A stretch of 64,000 bases of DNA from Tetrapyrgos nigripes (GCA_013368315.1 JAACJM010000030.1:62001-126000), one strand, 5' to 3'; positions 51,910-63,386 are shown, counted from the stretch's first letter. A program made the numbers and translations. Notes: generated by a model not told the origin, from the letters alone.

Positions 51910-52644
51910 ATTGTGTATATGACAGACTAAACAGCCCTAACCCATATACCGATATACACTTTTCCTTCAGGCATTTCAGCATCAGATACTTTGACTTTTA
52001 TCAACCCAGAAATTGTGTGAAAAATTCGTAATTCAAGTTCCCACAAAAATGCCTGCAAATATCAATGGCCGCCCGCAGTGCTGGAGGGAGTGAAAAAAAA
52101 TATTTTTGACCCCCCCCAAAAAATGTGCCTTAGAACAACTTTTGGCTCACTTGGCAGTGATACGTGCTCTGATAGTGCTGCACTCAATTCAGCCGGCCTA
52201 TAGATAATATGTACATGTTAGTACAAAGGTACCCAGGAGTCACACAATAATAGTGGAGACAACTGGGGTGTCAACTACAGTACAGTAAGGTATATGTGAA
52301 GCGGGTGTAAACTACAGATCATGAATAGGTACCTTGGAGAAAAGATAAGGTAGCGGACATCCGCAGGCATCAATGGGTTACTAAGTGTGACATGTCATGT
52401 GTCACACAGCTGTTTTGGGGAGGACAAGAAGAAAAAAAATTTTGGGCTGGTTTTCGTGCCCCAAGAGTGTGTATGTACTTTCTAGTACTTCTATACCACT
52501 ACATCGAGACTGTACTAGGGTGTGCCTTATCAAATTCTTCCATAATCTTGTCTGGAACCACTCTGTGACCCCTATATTTCCTTGTTGCCCATGCTGCTTG
52601 CACACTGTTTAGTCCCTTTTGTTCTTGACAGTTCCTGCCTTCTC
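51910..52644. other. No gene; possible MITE end
   Basis: At about 52045-52075 the block GCCTGCAAATATCAATGGCC resembles the right end of the 17135 foldback family. A partner end was not found. The rest is AT-rich without frames of note. Confidence 0.3.
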
Positions 52645-52997
52645 TCACATATGCAACTTCTCATCGCTAAGCCATTTAATGAAGAAGTTTGCATTCTCAA
52701 ATGCAGGCACATCATCATCCTTGCATGAGAACTCAGATGAGTGAATCAAGCTGGTGTCAGAGAATGTGGAATCCAAGTGTATAGATGCTCCCTCTGCATC
52801 TGAATCAGAGTCAGTGACAGCAGGAATGAATGGGGAATCAGCAGCGGTAGACTCAGGAATCAGTTTGGGAGAATGATGCCTCACACGCTTCTAAACATAG
52901 GGGTCATTGAGCTTGATCTGAGAGGAACCAATGCTACTCACCTTGGCATGCTCTCCAAATTGGTGGTAGTACTGTTTTGCTTTAACTTGGGCATAGG
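52645..52997 (-). CDS. Exon pair of an unrecognised gene
   Basis: An upstream exon ends KQYYHQFGEHAK at a GTGAGT donor. A 50-bp intron ends ATGTTTAG, and the next exon reads KRVRHHSPKLIPES, then SDSDAEGASIHLDSTFSDTS, and stops at 52645. It is acidic and Ser-rich at the C-terminus. It could be the tail of a transposase or a cellular gene; no upstream exons were identified. Confidence 0.35.
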
Positions 52998-54439
52998 AAC
53001 GTCAATAGAGAGTAAAAATGCATAACCTGACCTTCCAGAGGGTATTTTGAACCATATCACATGACCAGCCATTTTCCATAAGCCATTTTTTCATTGTTGG
53101 CCTCATTCATATGGAAATCCAATTCTGAGTGTTTTTGAGAACAAAAAATTCCTGCTCATAAAACTTCTTTACCAGGCTTTATTTCCCAAATGGAAAACCA
53201 CAGATCTATTCTTTACACTTCTAGCTACCTTTCTGTGGTCATGCTTTTCAGAATTTTGCCATTGTTGTTGAGCCTTGTTGCTCATTGTCGATGTCACACA
53301 AGCGTGATGTGACATTAATGCCTGTGGATGTCTGCTACCTTAGGGAGAAATAAACAGATTACAAATCTGAATGTAATGAGGTTCATACTTTATTGGACCT
53401 TTTTCGCCATTTAAGCGGTGGTTTGGCTTTGTTTGGCACCTCCATGTCTACAGGCCCCAGTTCCTGTTAAGCAGTGGTTTGGCTTTGTTTGACACTACCC
53501 TCTTTGACTCTGGCGTTGAGTCAGGACTCAGACTCCTCAGTTTAGAACTAATCTCTGTAATCTCTGTAGCCTCCAAGTCTTGTACTTGTATTTACTTTGC
53601 TGCATCCAATCAATTGTTTTGTGGTCCTCTAACTTATCTAACCAAGGGGTGTGCAGCCAGTTATACCCAGTGAAACTCCCCTGGACCAGAACAGACCAGA
53701 GCAAGTGCACCAGCACCAATGATTGGGAAAAAAGAGTCAGACAGAGTCTGAGCAAACCATGACATAGACTACTACTAGACATAGACTAGCTAGTGCTAAA
53801 TTAAGACAAACTTGCCCTCTTTGGTCTCAGTTAACTTAACTTTGTCTACCAAGAGCTAGTTATATTTGCTAACTCTACTCAACTTGTCTAAATTATCATA
53901 TATCCACTAGTTTGTTAGCCTACTATTACTATTAGTACTATTTGAAAAAGCACTTTGTCTCGACAATGACTTCAGCAGGTCCCCAGCATCTTAAAAATAC
54001 TTGACGTCATTCAAAGGATTTCATGCCTTCCTCTTCCTCCTACCATCACCATCTCCAGTTGACTTCTTCTCTCTCATGTTCAACACACAATCTGCCTGGC
54101 CAACACCATTACCTTCAAAGCCTTATGTGTCTCTGATGTGAATGAGGAATGGAATTGGTTGTGCAAGTGGGTTTTGTTGTCTGGTGAGTCCTGTGTTGGT
54201 CATGCCACCATCTTTCTCTAACCCACCTTTTGCATCAGGTGCATGCTAGTGCATTTTCATATTCTGGGTATGTCTTGGACACATTCCTGTATGTCTGCAG
54301 TACTAATGGACTTCTTTTTCAGGTATCCTGATCCTTTCTTCTTTCTTCCCCTTTTCCTTTCTCATTTGGATCAGTATACTCCCTCTTTCACTGATACAGA
54401 ACCTTCATCTATCCAGATTATTCAGCCATTGCCACATTC

Positions 54440-55380
54440 AAGAGGTGTGTAGATGGTTATGACTGGACCAGACGTTCCTTTTGGGCCATAAGGGTCAGCC
54501 AGACACCCCCCCTCCCCCTGTCCTTCCTTAAATGGAAGGTGATAAGATAAATTTTGCTTACAAATTGTCAAATCAAGTCAAATTTTCCTTCAGGCTGCCT
54601 CATACAGTGGCGGCCATTGAAAATTCCTTGTTTGCTTTTGGGCAAAAGTTCTCACAGCTGCCCAAATACCCTCTCCTCCTCGTCGGCACCACCAAAATGG
54701 GTTGAATAGTTGTATTTGAGGTACCAAGAGTAGCTAGAGAGTATATATGGTGTATCTAGGTACTCAATATGTGATATTGGACCAATCCTGGCTTGGTTTG
54801 TGCTGGTAGGCTGGAATGACCCAAAATGACATGTATGGCAAGCAGCGGACATGTTATACCGCTGCTACATACACAGACATACTACTAGATTGCTTTTATA
54901 TTAAAATACAGGCAGCTGTGCACTACCAAAAGCAATCTACACTATGTCAACGAGGAGGAGAGGGTATCTGGGCAGCTGTGAGAACTTTTGCCCAAAAGTG
55001 AACAAGGAATTTTCAACGGCCGCCACTGTATACAGCCCAATAGTTTGCAGACACTGCAGAATACTAGGTAGCATCCATTTTAAAGAGGTGGCAAAATATT
55101 TCCTTGAAAGATTCGTGATGTGAGACTACTGATGACATCACTAACTGTGAGAACTATATACCATTTCAGTGTCATTCCACCTTGAGAAGGCATTTCAGGC
55201 TGATTTCAGACAAGTCTTTTACCCTCAAAGGCTGAGACAGTGTATTTTTGGTACCTTCAAGCTAGAATCCCTCCATAAAATGGGTCTAGACACCCTCTAG
55301 AACATGAGGTACCTTTTGGTCATAAGTTCAGCCCAGACCCCCCAAGGTCTGGTCTTGGGTAGACCATCTGCACACCTCTT
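54440..55380. mobile_element. TIR element AAGAGGTGTG, TSD GCCAYATTC, carrying another MITE
   Basis: The ends AAGAGGTGTGTAGATGGT and AAGAGGTGTGCAGATGGT (read inward) are inverted, and similarity continues through CCTTTTGG.CATAA. GCCACATTC (54431-54439) and GCCATATTC (55382-55390) flank it. A 9-bp duplication fits Mutator-like better than hAT. A further partial end of this family occurs at about 55725-55770. C-rich low complexity (CCCCCCCTCCCCC) sits inside each end. Confidence 0.65.
54605..55028. mobile_element. hAT-like MITE with CAGTGGCGG ends, 424 bp
   Basis: Inverted ends CAGTGGCGGCC extend for about 75 bp (AAAATTCCTTGTT, GGGCAAAAGTTCTCACAGCT). It lies inside the AAGAGGTGTG element. CAG.GGCGG is a classic hAT end. 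No clean 8-bp duplication was found; ATA precedes and TAT follows the ends, extending the inverted repeat. Confidence 0.7.
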
Positions 55381-55724
55381 GGCCATATTCTTAGAGCAGG
55401 CTGGGTGTAAAAGAGCAAAGAAGGAGTAGATGTACATTATTACAGTGTACTATGTATATCACTATGTATGTCTGCTGTGCTGTAGCAAATCAGAATAAAC
55501 ATTTATGTGAAAATTTATCTGAACAAAAGTAAACAGTAGAGAACCAGGATGAGTGCAATAGAAGTGAATGAGAGCAAACAAGAGCAAATATACTCGAAAT
55601 CTTCCAAAAAATACTCACTCTGACTCAGTTTGACTCAGTGAGTGGTGCACAATTTTGTAACAAGAGTGAATAGAGGTGGGTCAGACTGAGTGTCTTTTGG
55701 ACATTCACTGGGATTCACCCTGGG

Positions 55725-56682
55725 GGTTATAGCTGAACCAGACTTTCCTTTTGGGACATAAGGTCCACCAGACCACCCTCCTCTCCCCCTCTCCCCCTCT
55801 CCCCCTCCTTCCAAATTAGGAAGGATCACAAAGAGTCCATGAAATAATCGCCAGCTCATCACTTCCTCCTTCTCTCCACGTTGTCTGAGAGCTTATAGTA
55901 CTTCTGTACAGCCTCCCAGCTCTTCAACAACTATTTTCTTTGTAAAAGACCAATATAATTATGAATAATACTGCTTTCTCTTCATTAAAATATGGCTATA
56001 ACACATTCTATCCCTCTACTTTCTTCCCACACAACGTCTTTTACCTACATGCCACCCTGCGTTTACTTTGCAATCATCATTGCAGAATCATTCTGTATCA
56101 ATCTCATCCTTATTCATGACTCCGAGGCAACTAAGATGATACTGGAATAACTATGGTTAGTAGTTATACCTTTGAATGAAGGACATATGCACTGATAAAC
56201 CACATCCCAGTGAAGCACAGGTCACATAGTTGCTGTCAGCAAAGTGGGCTGGGATGGATTGGAAACAAATGGTGCCCTGCAGTTAGAAACAAATTTGATC
56301 TGCACTAGAAGATGAAATGGCATCCGAAACAAATTTGGATGCATAAGAGAAAGGAAAAGACAACTGAAGAAAGGTTTGCATGGAGAAGTTCCAGGGGGGT
56401 CAGTCAGCAGTCACCTTTGTGTATCCTTAAGGGCCCTTTAGAATGGCAAGGAGGGAAAGAGGGAAGGTGCATGGTGGTCAATTGCAAAGAAACACAAACA
56501 TGACACATTGATGCCAGCTCTGCAGCTTTGGGTGAAAGCCAAAACTCAGGTGACTCATTTTAATGATGTAGCATACATATGTCAGCAACTCGCTAGCCAA
56601 TCAGGTTTAAGTTTTGTTTACAGACAAACGGACATCTTATGGTACATGTTCATTGTAGGAAGAGATCATACAGTGGAAAGAA
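55725..56682. other. MITE fragment and repeat-derived sequence, no gene
   Basis: Begins with a partial AAGAGGTGTG-family end including (CTCTCCCC)n. From about 56248 it is a diverged copy of 7474-7900, the 3' flank of the repeated gene family. Confidence 0.5.
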
Positions 56683-57464
56683 TTAAGGAGCAATGTAAGT
56701 AGCCATCATTTGTCTTTTGTGGTCATATGTAATGCCAGCAAAGTCTTGCAAACCATATCTTTCAAAATAGGCCCTCGTTTGATCATTAGTCAAGTTGTGG
56801 ATATGAAGAACATTTTCCAGAGCTGGATAATTCTAGTAGAACATCTGAAATCAGAGCAGAGTGAGATATAGATAAGATCAACCTTACATGGGCAGCAGGC
56901 ATTGTTCCATCAGGGAACTTGATGGATCAAAAGGAACGTTGGAACCCATCACCACAAGTGGCATTATAATTCTGAAGAACAACATCAGGAAACTGAGGGT
57001 TATCATATGCCATATCTACCTGGAGTTCATTAACACTAGCATCAATTTGGTCCAATCTTTTGTTAATCGGATCCAAAGCAGTGGTCATGGCAAACTAAGG
57101 GGGGGCAGCATCTGCACAAACATCAGCATGAAGCCAGAGAGCATCATATGCCACTCACCACCCCCAGCGCTTTTGGCAATTAGAGTTTGAAGATAAGTTT
57201 CCAAGTTAGAGACATCTTGAAAACTGGGCACATGGTTGCCACCAACGACTGAATAAATGATGTCAGAATGAAAATGAGCATGGAAACACCTCTCCTATGA
57301 TAGGCTGCATAAATTTTAGCAGTATAATCTTTTGCAGCAGTGATGTCGAACAGAGTAGGTTGGTCTGGTGAAGCAGCGGTAGAACCTATGGAAAAGCGTC
57401 TCAAATATTTCGTGGCTGGAGACAATTTCAACCTTGTCAGATCACTCTGATGGTGTCTGACCAA
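56683..57464 (-). pseudogene. Coiled-coil family gene, copy B
   Basis: The blocks parallel the 7907-9891 gene: SIGSTAASPDQPTLFDITAA, an intron, then the helical NKRLDQIDASVNELQVDMAY and NPQFPDVVLQNYNATCG, then LPALENVLHIHNLTNDQTRA, YFERYGLQDFAGITYDHKRQ and a TAA at 56683-56685. The last exon is uninterrupted here, which shows the ancestral C-terminus. A TAG in the last exon (MFY*NYPALE) and loss of several codons before it suggest a pseudogene. The N-terminal start is uncertain; copy A's MPIQPP start is replaced by unrelated sequence. Confidence 0.5.
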
Positions 57465-57763
57465 ACTTTATACTTATCCTGGATCTTGACAAAGCAGGTA
57501 TCAGCCCAAGAGGATGCCACAACATTGAATGCTGCTCCACACTGCAGAAGGGAAGATCTAATTCTGTGGTACATGGAGAACAACCTTTTTTTCCAAGCTT
57601 GCAATGCTTTTTCCTATTGTAGTGTGCTTGTAATATGAACAATAAGTACTTTTGCATTTCACAACCTTCTATGGACTGTGGGAGTACATATTAGAACAGC
57701 TCAGCTGGCTCAGCTTTGACATTTGCCCATGCGGTGCTTTTATGTGCTTTTACTTTACAACTC

Positions 57764-57770
57764 TATAAAA
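57764..57770 (+). promoter_or_regulatory. TATA box of the ankyrin/MYND gene
   Basis: TATAAAA, 68 bp upstream of the ATG at 57838, followed by a CT-rich leader. Confidence 0.6.
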
Positions 57771-57837
57771 CCTGGCTCTGCCTTCTCCTCCTCTAAATCC
57801 AAAAACACCTATTACTTTCTCCACTCATGCACCCACA

Positions 57838-59990
57838 ATGCGTCAATCTCACCCATGTCTTCCATTACACCTCATTTCCCAATTCAAATCACACCCTGAC
57901 ACGAAAACTTCAGTCATCTTCTCCATGAAGAGGTTCAAAGACCTCTGGCTTCACAGGTTTTCTGAACAAGAAATCCACCTCTATCTGGAGTCTGAGGTCA
58001 GGGCCTCAGCATGTGTACCAGATTTCGCATCTCACGTTTCCCCAATGGACCCAAACATATGGCATAATCTGGACAGTTTTGGACAAGGAACTGGAAAGAT
58101 GTTGTTGCATGGAGCTATTAGGCAGGGAGAGGTGCCTTCAGCTCACGAGTTTATTCATATGGGGATACATCTAGATGTACAGGACAGAAACGGCATCACT
58201 CCTCTCTTCTACACTATGGAACTCATTTCCCGGTTGCACAAAGCCCTTGAGATCGTTTCCCAACCAAATCCTTCCAAACAACATCACATCCAACCTACTC
58301 CCAATATGCACCCAGATTATATCAAGAAAAAGATGGATCAAGCTGCTGCGATAGCAAAGCTACTCATCGAGCAACATGCAGACATCAACACAAGCACATT
58401 TGGGTGTACACTACTTTGCCTAGCCACTGAAAGTCACCAATGGGACCTCCTCAAGCTCCTCCTTCTCCATGGCGCTCATCATCCAGGTCCTCCGGATCAC
58501 CAACCACATTCTACCTCAGGCTGCATCCAGCTATCCTCCCTAATGAAGGAAATCAAACCAGCCAACCCACGACCCACTTGACCTTGCCCTTGTTGGTCAG
58601 GCAAACTCCTCTCAGAATGCCATACCCCAACCATTTCTTATGTGGGTGTGGTAAACACTGCACCTACACTGCCTGTTGCAGGAAGTGAGGTATCATCGTT
58701 GAAGAGAAACAGCATGAAGACCTTCAATGAATCAAGGTAGCTCAACAAATCCAGGTTTTACCTCCACACCATGTTCCCTCAAATGTCAAAGAAGTTGTCG
58801 ACACCAATTTCACCATGACTACCAACTTTTTCTGAGAGTTGATGGGAGGAGATCCAGAGACAAAGAAGAAGGCAGACTTGTTTGCTGATCACGTCATGAG
58901 GATGAGGCATCTAAAGGCTATGGGCTGTGAGTATGAGATGGATCCAGCTTTTCTTTATGCAATGGAATTTTCTAATTTCATGCCCAGACCATGTGTCAAG
59001 TCCATGTGGATACCCAATGCTAGGAAACATCAAGGACCCGGATGGAAGTCTTGAATGGATTGGATGGAGATTCTGAGTGGATCCAGATAGGAAAGAGCTT
59101 ATAAAGATAAATAGGGATTTCAGTCGGAAAGACTGGGAAGTTCTAGGGAACCATCGAGGAAGGATAGGAGACCAGCTTTGTTGATTTTGCACTTAAGCTA
59201 TCTACTACAAACTTGCTAGCTTAAGTACTACTTCGGAAAATATTGGAATGAAGAGGAGTAAGATAGGGATGGTTCGGAAATGAAGGAAAAGCACATGGTG
59301 CTATTGGAGATGGATGGAGTACTGCAGAACGAAGTGGAAACAAAGTGGAATGATGTGGAAACAAAGTGGAGTAGGTTTGGAGATTAGATACGAGTTGTCC
59401 GGTAGTTATCCGAAATGAATCACAGGTTCCCGGATGGGATCCGTTGTGGAGATTAATAGTGGAGCTCAGATATGAAATCGGAAATGAATGTGTGAATAAG
59501 GAAAAGGGAAAAGATCGGAAAGCAATAGGAAAGTAATGGAAACTAAGACTGTACCGGAAAGTCATAGGAAAGTACTGGAAAGTAAGACTGTACCGGAAAG
59601 TCATAGGAAAGTACAGGAAAGTAAAAGGGTACCAGAAAGCCATAGGAAAGTACAGGAAAGTGCATAGATCTTACACCATGGGCCGGATTGTTGAGTAAAG
59701 TGGAATGTTATGATCATATGAGGGAGTGGAATAAAATCATGGATCAGTATATCGTGACTGTACCCAACTCAAGGACACATATCAAGATTGAAATCCAGAG
59801 CAAGATTGGACTGCATGGTGGGCCTTTGTATCGATTTTGTGAAGTGGAGGGGTGTAAGAAAGTTGAAGGGAGGGATTTGGAGAAGATACAAGGTTGTGCG
59901 GGGTGTCAGTTGGTGTTTTATTGCAGCAAAGAGTGTCAAAAGAGTGGTTGGAAGGAACACAAGACAGAGTGCAAGGTCAAGACTCATTGA
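57838..59990 (+). pseudogene. Ankyrin/MYND zinc-finger protein gene, disrupted
   Basis: ATG at 57838. The N-terminal 247 codons include ankyrin-type repeats (GKMLLHGAIRQGEVPSAHEF; VQDRNGITPLFYTMELISRL; TFGCTLLCLATESHQWDLLK). After a stop, a SEC-C-like Cys cluster lies in other phases (PCPCWSGKLLSECH; FLCGCGKHCTYTACCRK). A later block (GDPETKKKADLFADHVMRMR) is split by the solo LTR at 58994-59675 and resumes in phase as GLLSKVECYDHMREWNKIMD. The C-terminus is a MYND finger: CAGCQLVFYCSKECQKSGWK then HKTEC. Ankyrin/MYND proteins of this layout are common in Agaricomycetes; MYND fingers bind protein partners. Stops, shifts and the LTR make this copy non-functional as assembled. Confidence 0.65.
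58994..59675 (-). mobile_element. Solo LTR in reverse orientation, 682 bp, TSD CCATG
   Basis: On the plus strand it begins TGTCAAGTCCATG and ends GATCTTACA, the reverse of the 35484 element's LTR (TGTAAGATC...GACTTGACA). CCATG flanks it (58989-58993 and 59676-59680). Removing it with one CCATG restores an uninterrupted reading frame in the host gene. It differs from the 35484 LTRs at many positions and has extra tandem GGAAAGTA-type units, so it is an older copy or a subfamily. Confidence 0.85.
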
Positions 59991-60448
59991 CCACAGTTGC
60001 TTCATGCACAGTGGTTACTTGATCTCTGCTCATCAGAGATTTTGTCAACCATAAACGTGGATAGGTTGATTAATACTTATCATCAAATTGGCCCTCCTCC
60101 CATGTAAAATCCCATCCTTGCTTTGTCCCCATCCCATTTGTGTCCCATTTTTTTGTTCTTTTCTTTTCTCTAGATTTTAGACTGTTTTTTCTCACAGTAT
60201 GTAACTTTACCCTCTCTGTAGCCCCATCCCTTGTATCCAATGTCCTATTCACCTCATGCCTGTAGAGAATAATGAATCTGTAGTTCTTTGCATGGTGCTG
60301 CTTGAGTATGCATACAAAATTTGCTATGAAACATCGGTGGCCTCCTGGTCCTTCTGGCATGATGATGATAAACTTGGATCACTATATAGTTATGTAGAAT
60401 TCCTAATTGTCACTGTACACTAAAACGTTCTGCTAACCCTCTCATTCC

Positions 60449-61089
60449 TCACTCCTCATCTTCATGTCCCTCAACCATAGTACTAACCACAGGAAGGGTA
60501 ATACTTTGATAAACGAGCACAGACTGAACAACCCAACTGATAATTGATGGCAACCATAAAGCTGGCCTCATCTGATACTGTCCCACCACTGCAGGCATGT
60601 AATCCAAAAAGAACAAAGCCTTCTTGAACCACATCAGGTACATTGCAGACTTGTACAACCCCGCATAATGTCCAGATTTGTAATTCAAGATGATTTGGGA
60701 AAGATAACCAGTGAACCAGAAGGAATGTACACAAGCTGCTAAGAGATAGTTGATCTGAGATTCTTTGGAATCTGGAGCAGGATTAATGGCTGATAGTAGG
60801 TCCATGTAGTCTCGCAAGAAATAGAAGCAAAGGAAGAGAGTGGTTACTGGACAGGATTTAGACGACATTTTTTGAGAATATAAGAGTGCATAGAGCAATA
60901 CAGACTTACCGAAATCCTGGCTGTCCAACTCATTGTTGCATCCAGCCTCTCAATTGCTCTTTCACTGTGAGACACACTTCGCCTCCTGAAGGTCAGAAGA
61001 CCTCCCTTCCAGACTAATTCAATCCTTGACACAGTCCTGAGCATCCAGTACGCGAGTGGCAAAGGAGAAGAGAATACAGCAGACTCCAT
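60449..61089 (-). CDS. Small multi-pass membrane protein, unknown function
   Basis: Exon 1 from the ATG at 61089 reads MESAVFSSPLPLAYWMLRTV and ERAIERLDATMSWTARIS. A 63-bp intron (GTAAGT...CTGTCCAG) follows, and exon 2 reads TLFLCFYFLRDYMDLLSAIN, LLAACVHSFWFTGYLSQIIL, MYLMWFKKALFFLDYMPAVV, PSIISWVVQSVLVYQSIT and ends GHEDEE. Exon 2 has three or four hydrophobic segments. The phase of the exon junction does not fit directly (TAA would follow), so another splice choice or a one-base error must exist in exon 1. Family not recognised. Confidence 0.45.
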
Positions 61090-61178
61090 AATACTAGTTA
61101 GATGTGGGCCCCCAGCAGTGGCAGGACAAGTCCAAAAAAAAAGAAGAAAAAAAGCGAGTTGGCTACAACCTGAACACA

Positions 61179-61259
61179 TGCCCCATCTGGATTTGAACCA
61201 AAATTACATATCTGGAGTGGTGTAATTCATCTCTCTGTCCATCTATCTGGATGGAACAT
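61179..61259 (-). ncRNA. tRNA-like segment with a consensus B box (candidate SINE or pol III unit)
   Basis: On the minus strand TTTGG-TTCAAAT-CCAGA forms a standard T-arm with a perfect B box GGTTCAAATCC. TGTTCCA and TGGGGCA can pair as a 7-bp acceptor stem with G-U pairs, and AATTAC/GTAATT forms a stem between. The A-box region (TCCAGATAGATGG) is degenerate and the total length is 81 nt. A T-run (complement of 61134-61150) lies downstream as a possible pol III terminator. More likely a degraded tRNA or tRNA-derived SINE than a working tRNA. Confidence 0.25.
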
Positions 61260-62052
61260 TGTAGGGAGTCATGGCATCGAACCCTTCCGGTACATATTTT
61301 TGGTGATCACTCTCTACATTTTTTGTTTTGTTTTTCCATGAACAGTTGTGATTTTTTGAAATAATCCTAAAGTTAATAATAAGCACAAAGGCAGTCATAA
61401 GGGGTCAGCACCAGTGTTATTTATGAGGCCGAATGAAATGAGGCTGAGTTCTTTACACTCTGTTTCTGCATGTGGCGGTGCATATTCATCCTGTCTCCTC
61501 CCATGCTGTTGTTTCCGGTTTCCTCCGAGTCCTTGCCCATATCCATGGCTCCTGTATTTCTTAACATGACCAAACAATGCCATTTTCTCAATATCTTTGC
61601 GACCGGTAACAAAAGTTTCCAATCTTAATCTTTCATTTCATTGTCTTTTTTCATTGTTTTCCTTTCTCTTTTGCTCTCTTTCATTTTTTGTTATCTTTAT
61701 CTCTCTCGATCTCTCGTCTTCTTCTTCATTGCTTGCTTTCTTTTCTTTTTTCCTCTCTTTTCCTCAACAGTTCACATGTTTGCTTATCATCCAGTTTTGG
61801 GCCTCTGCACCTCATCTGGCTTCTTCCCACTCCAGTAAAGAGAAAACCTGTGGCCTCGTACTTGCCACATGCAGCATTGGCCCACCTCCCTTTCATTCTT
61901 GGAGGTCCTTTGTATTGCACAAAGTACATTATCTATCTTGAAGAAGTGTGATTGATTATGTCATTATTCTGTGTGTTTGGTCATAACAACTCCAAAACAA
62001 AAAGAATACAGCTTATTGTGCTCATTCCTGTTTGACATATTCTCTCATCTGC
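61260..62052. other. Unresolved, possible exon fragments
   Basis: On the plus strand a T-rich stretch ending TTTCCTCAACAG (about 61770) looks like an intron end, followed by a block readable as KRKPVASYLPHAALAHLPFI and GGPLYCTKYIIYLEEV in one phase. The join to any upstream exon is unclear. The minus strand carries a basic 75-codon frame at 61395-61622. Nothing recognised. Confidence 0.25.
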
Positions 62053-62310
62053 TTATTGACACAGTGAATATGCAGGCTTTTGGAAAATATGGTGAGAGAT
62101 CACCATGAAACACATGCATAAATCAATGTCCAGTATGTTTTCCTTATTCTGATGCCCTTTCTCAAACATTTCCTTCTTTGTCATAACATATCCATAAATA
62201 GTGGCCGGTCTGGTCACTCTTGCTCTTCTGTCTTGTTTCATAGCCTCTTGCCAGTTTTCTCTCAGATTCATTCTGATAAGCATATTTACCCTCTTGGACT
62301 GTTCCAGCAA
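62053..62310 (-). CDS. Hypothetical frame, 85 codons
   Basis: Opens MLEQSKRVNMLIRMNLRENW and continues TIYGYVMTKKEMFEKGHQNK; helical and charged, ending at 62053. No introns, domain or neighbours support it strongly. It may be an exon of a decayed gene. Confidence 0.25.
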   Translation of the reverse strand: MLEQSKRVNMLIRMNLRENWQEAMKQDRRARVTRPATIYGYVMTKKEMFEKGHQNKENILDIDLCMCFMVISHHIFQKPAYSLCQ

Positions 62311-62384
62311 AGCCTGATCAACCTATTGATTGATCAACTGTGGGGACTGGCTAGACTGAAAAATATATGACCATGTGACAGTTG

Positions 62385-63256
62385 AAGGCAGCTGCTGATA
62401 AAGCAGAGGCATTAGATACAAACAATTACAAATGATGTGCAGCTTAGAGTGACTAGGAAATCCAAAGCAGCCACTGCTGACAAAGTAAACAAGGACAAAG
62501 GATGCAGGATAGAGTGATCATGAAATGGTAAGAAAAACAACTACAGTCAAGGGGGAGGCAGGATAAAAATAAAAACATTGGGTCAAAAAAAATTTCGACA
62601 CCACCCAGAGTACCCCCTCCCCCCCTCACCTGCCTTATATGGTATATCTATGGTCACATGATACATAGATAAGATACCAGAAGCCCTAACCCTAAATTGA
62701 TACTGCCAAAAAGAGAAGAGATAAGATACCTCAACTCTACCTGAGATGAGTATTTGTTGCACATTTGCGGCTTCTAGTGGTAGATAGCCACAAAAAGGTA
62801 GGAAAGTCTTGAGAATTGTACAACTCTAGGTATTCATTCCAGAAAAGAAAAGAGTAAACAAACTCTCCCTCAAGATACCCTGTCCTAGGTGCTATCCAAA
62901 AAAGTTTTGGCCAGACCTGACCCCCCCCCTCCCCCCCTACCCTATGTGCTGGATATGCAGTCTGCCTCCCCCTTGACTACAGTTCTGCTGACAAATAGAA
63001 TAAACAAATACAAAGAATGCAGGATAGAGCAACAAAAAGCACCATAAGATGCTGACAAAGCAGAAGCTTTGGATACAAATAAATACAAAGGATGCAGCTT
63101 AAAGCGACGAAGCAAAGCAACTACAGTACTGCTGACAAATAGGATAAACAAATACAAAGGATGCAGGATAGAGCGACAAAAAAGCGCACCATAAGACACT
63201 GACAAAGCAGAAGCTTTGGATACAAATAAATACAAAGGATGCAGCTTAGAGCGACC
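62385..63256 (+). repeat. Tandem repeat of alternating ~50 bp half-units
   Basis: Two related units alternate: GACAAAGCAGAAGC...GATGCAGCTTAGAGCGA and GACAAATAGGATAAAC...GATGCAGGATAGAGCGA, both with ACAAATACAAAGGATGCAG in common. Between about 62987 and 63256 two full pairs of about 130 bp are clear; the region 62385-62547 is a more diverged stretch of the same repeat. One frame reads ADKAEALDTNKYKGCSL, but stops interrupt it. The MITE at 62548-62975 interrupts the array. Confidence 0.75.
62548..62975. mobile_element. hAT-like MITE, 428 bp, TSD ACTACAGT
   Basis: The ends CAAGGGGGAGGCAG and CTGCCTCCCCCTTG are perfect 14-bp inverted repeats. ACTACAGT flanks both sides (62540-62547 and 62976-62983), exactly 8 bp as for hAT. 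The empty site CAACTACAGTACTGCTGAC is preserved in the neighbouring repeat unit at about 63118-63137. Confidence 0.85.
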
Positions 63257-63386
63257 TCCAAATATTCTTGTGCAACTTGCAAGGGATCACTCCCCCAAAG
63301 AGATGAGATTAAGAGGTGGAAAAAGATGTGGGAACAGGGTTACATCACGTAGTAACTATCTAGTGACCAATTTACAGTAACGCCAA

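Larger units (their letters stand above)
53666..55724 (+). mobile_element. Diverged copy of the CCCAGTGAAA TIR element, with nested MITEs
   Basis: Starts CCCAGTGAAACTCCC and follows the 2879-4235 element through GGGAAAAAAGAGTCAGA, the exon-like blocks and the first 55-bp intron (donor GGTGAGTCCT at about 54183, acceptor CATCAGG). It resumes after the insertions with TACTCGAAATCTTCCAAAAAATACT-type sequence and ends truncated near 55724. The second intron and parts of the exons are lost or replaced. Confidence 0.7.

Noticed and set aside
61268..61290. Second B-box-like sequence (GGTTCGATGCC on the minus strand)
   Set aside because: The T stem does not pair, and no acceptor or anticodon arm can be drawn.
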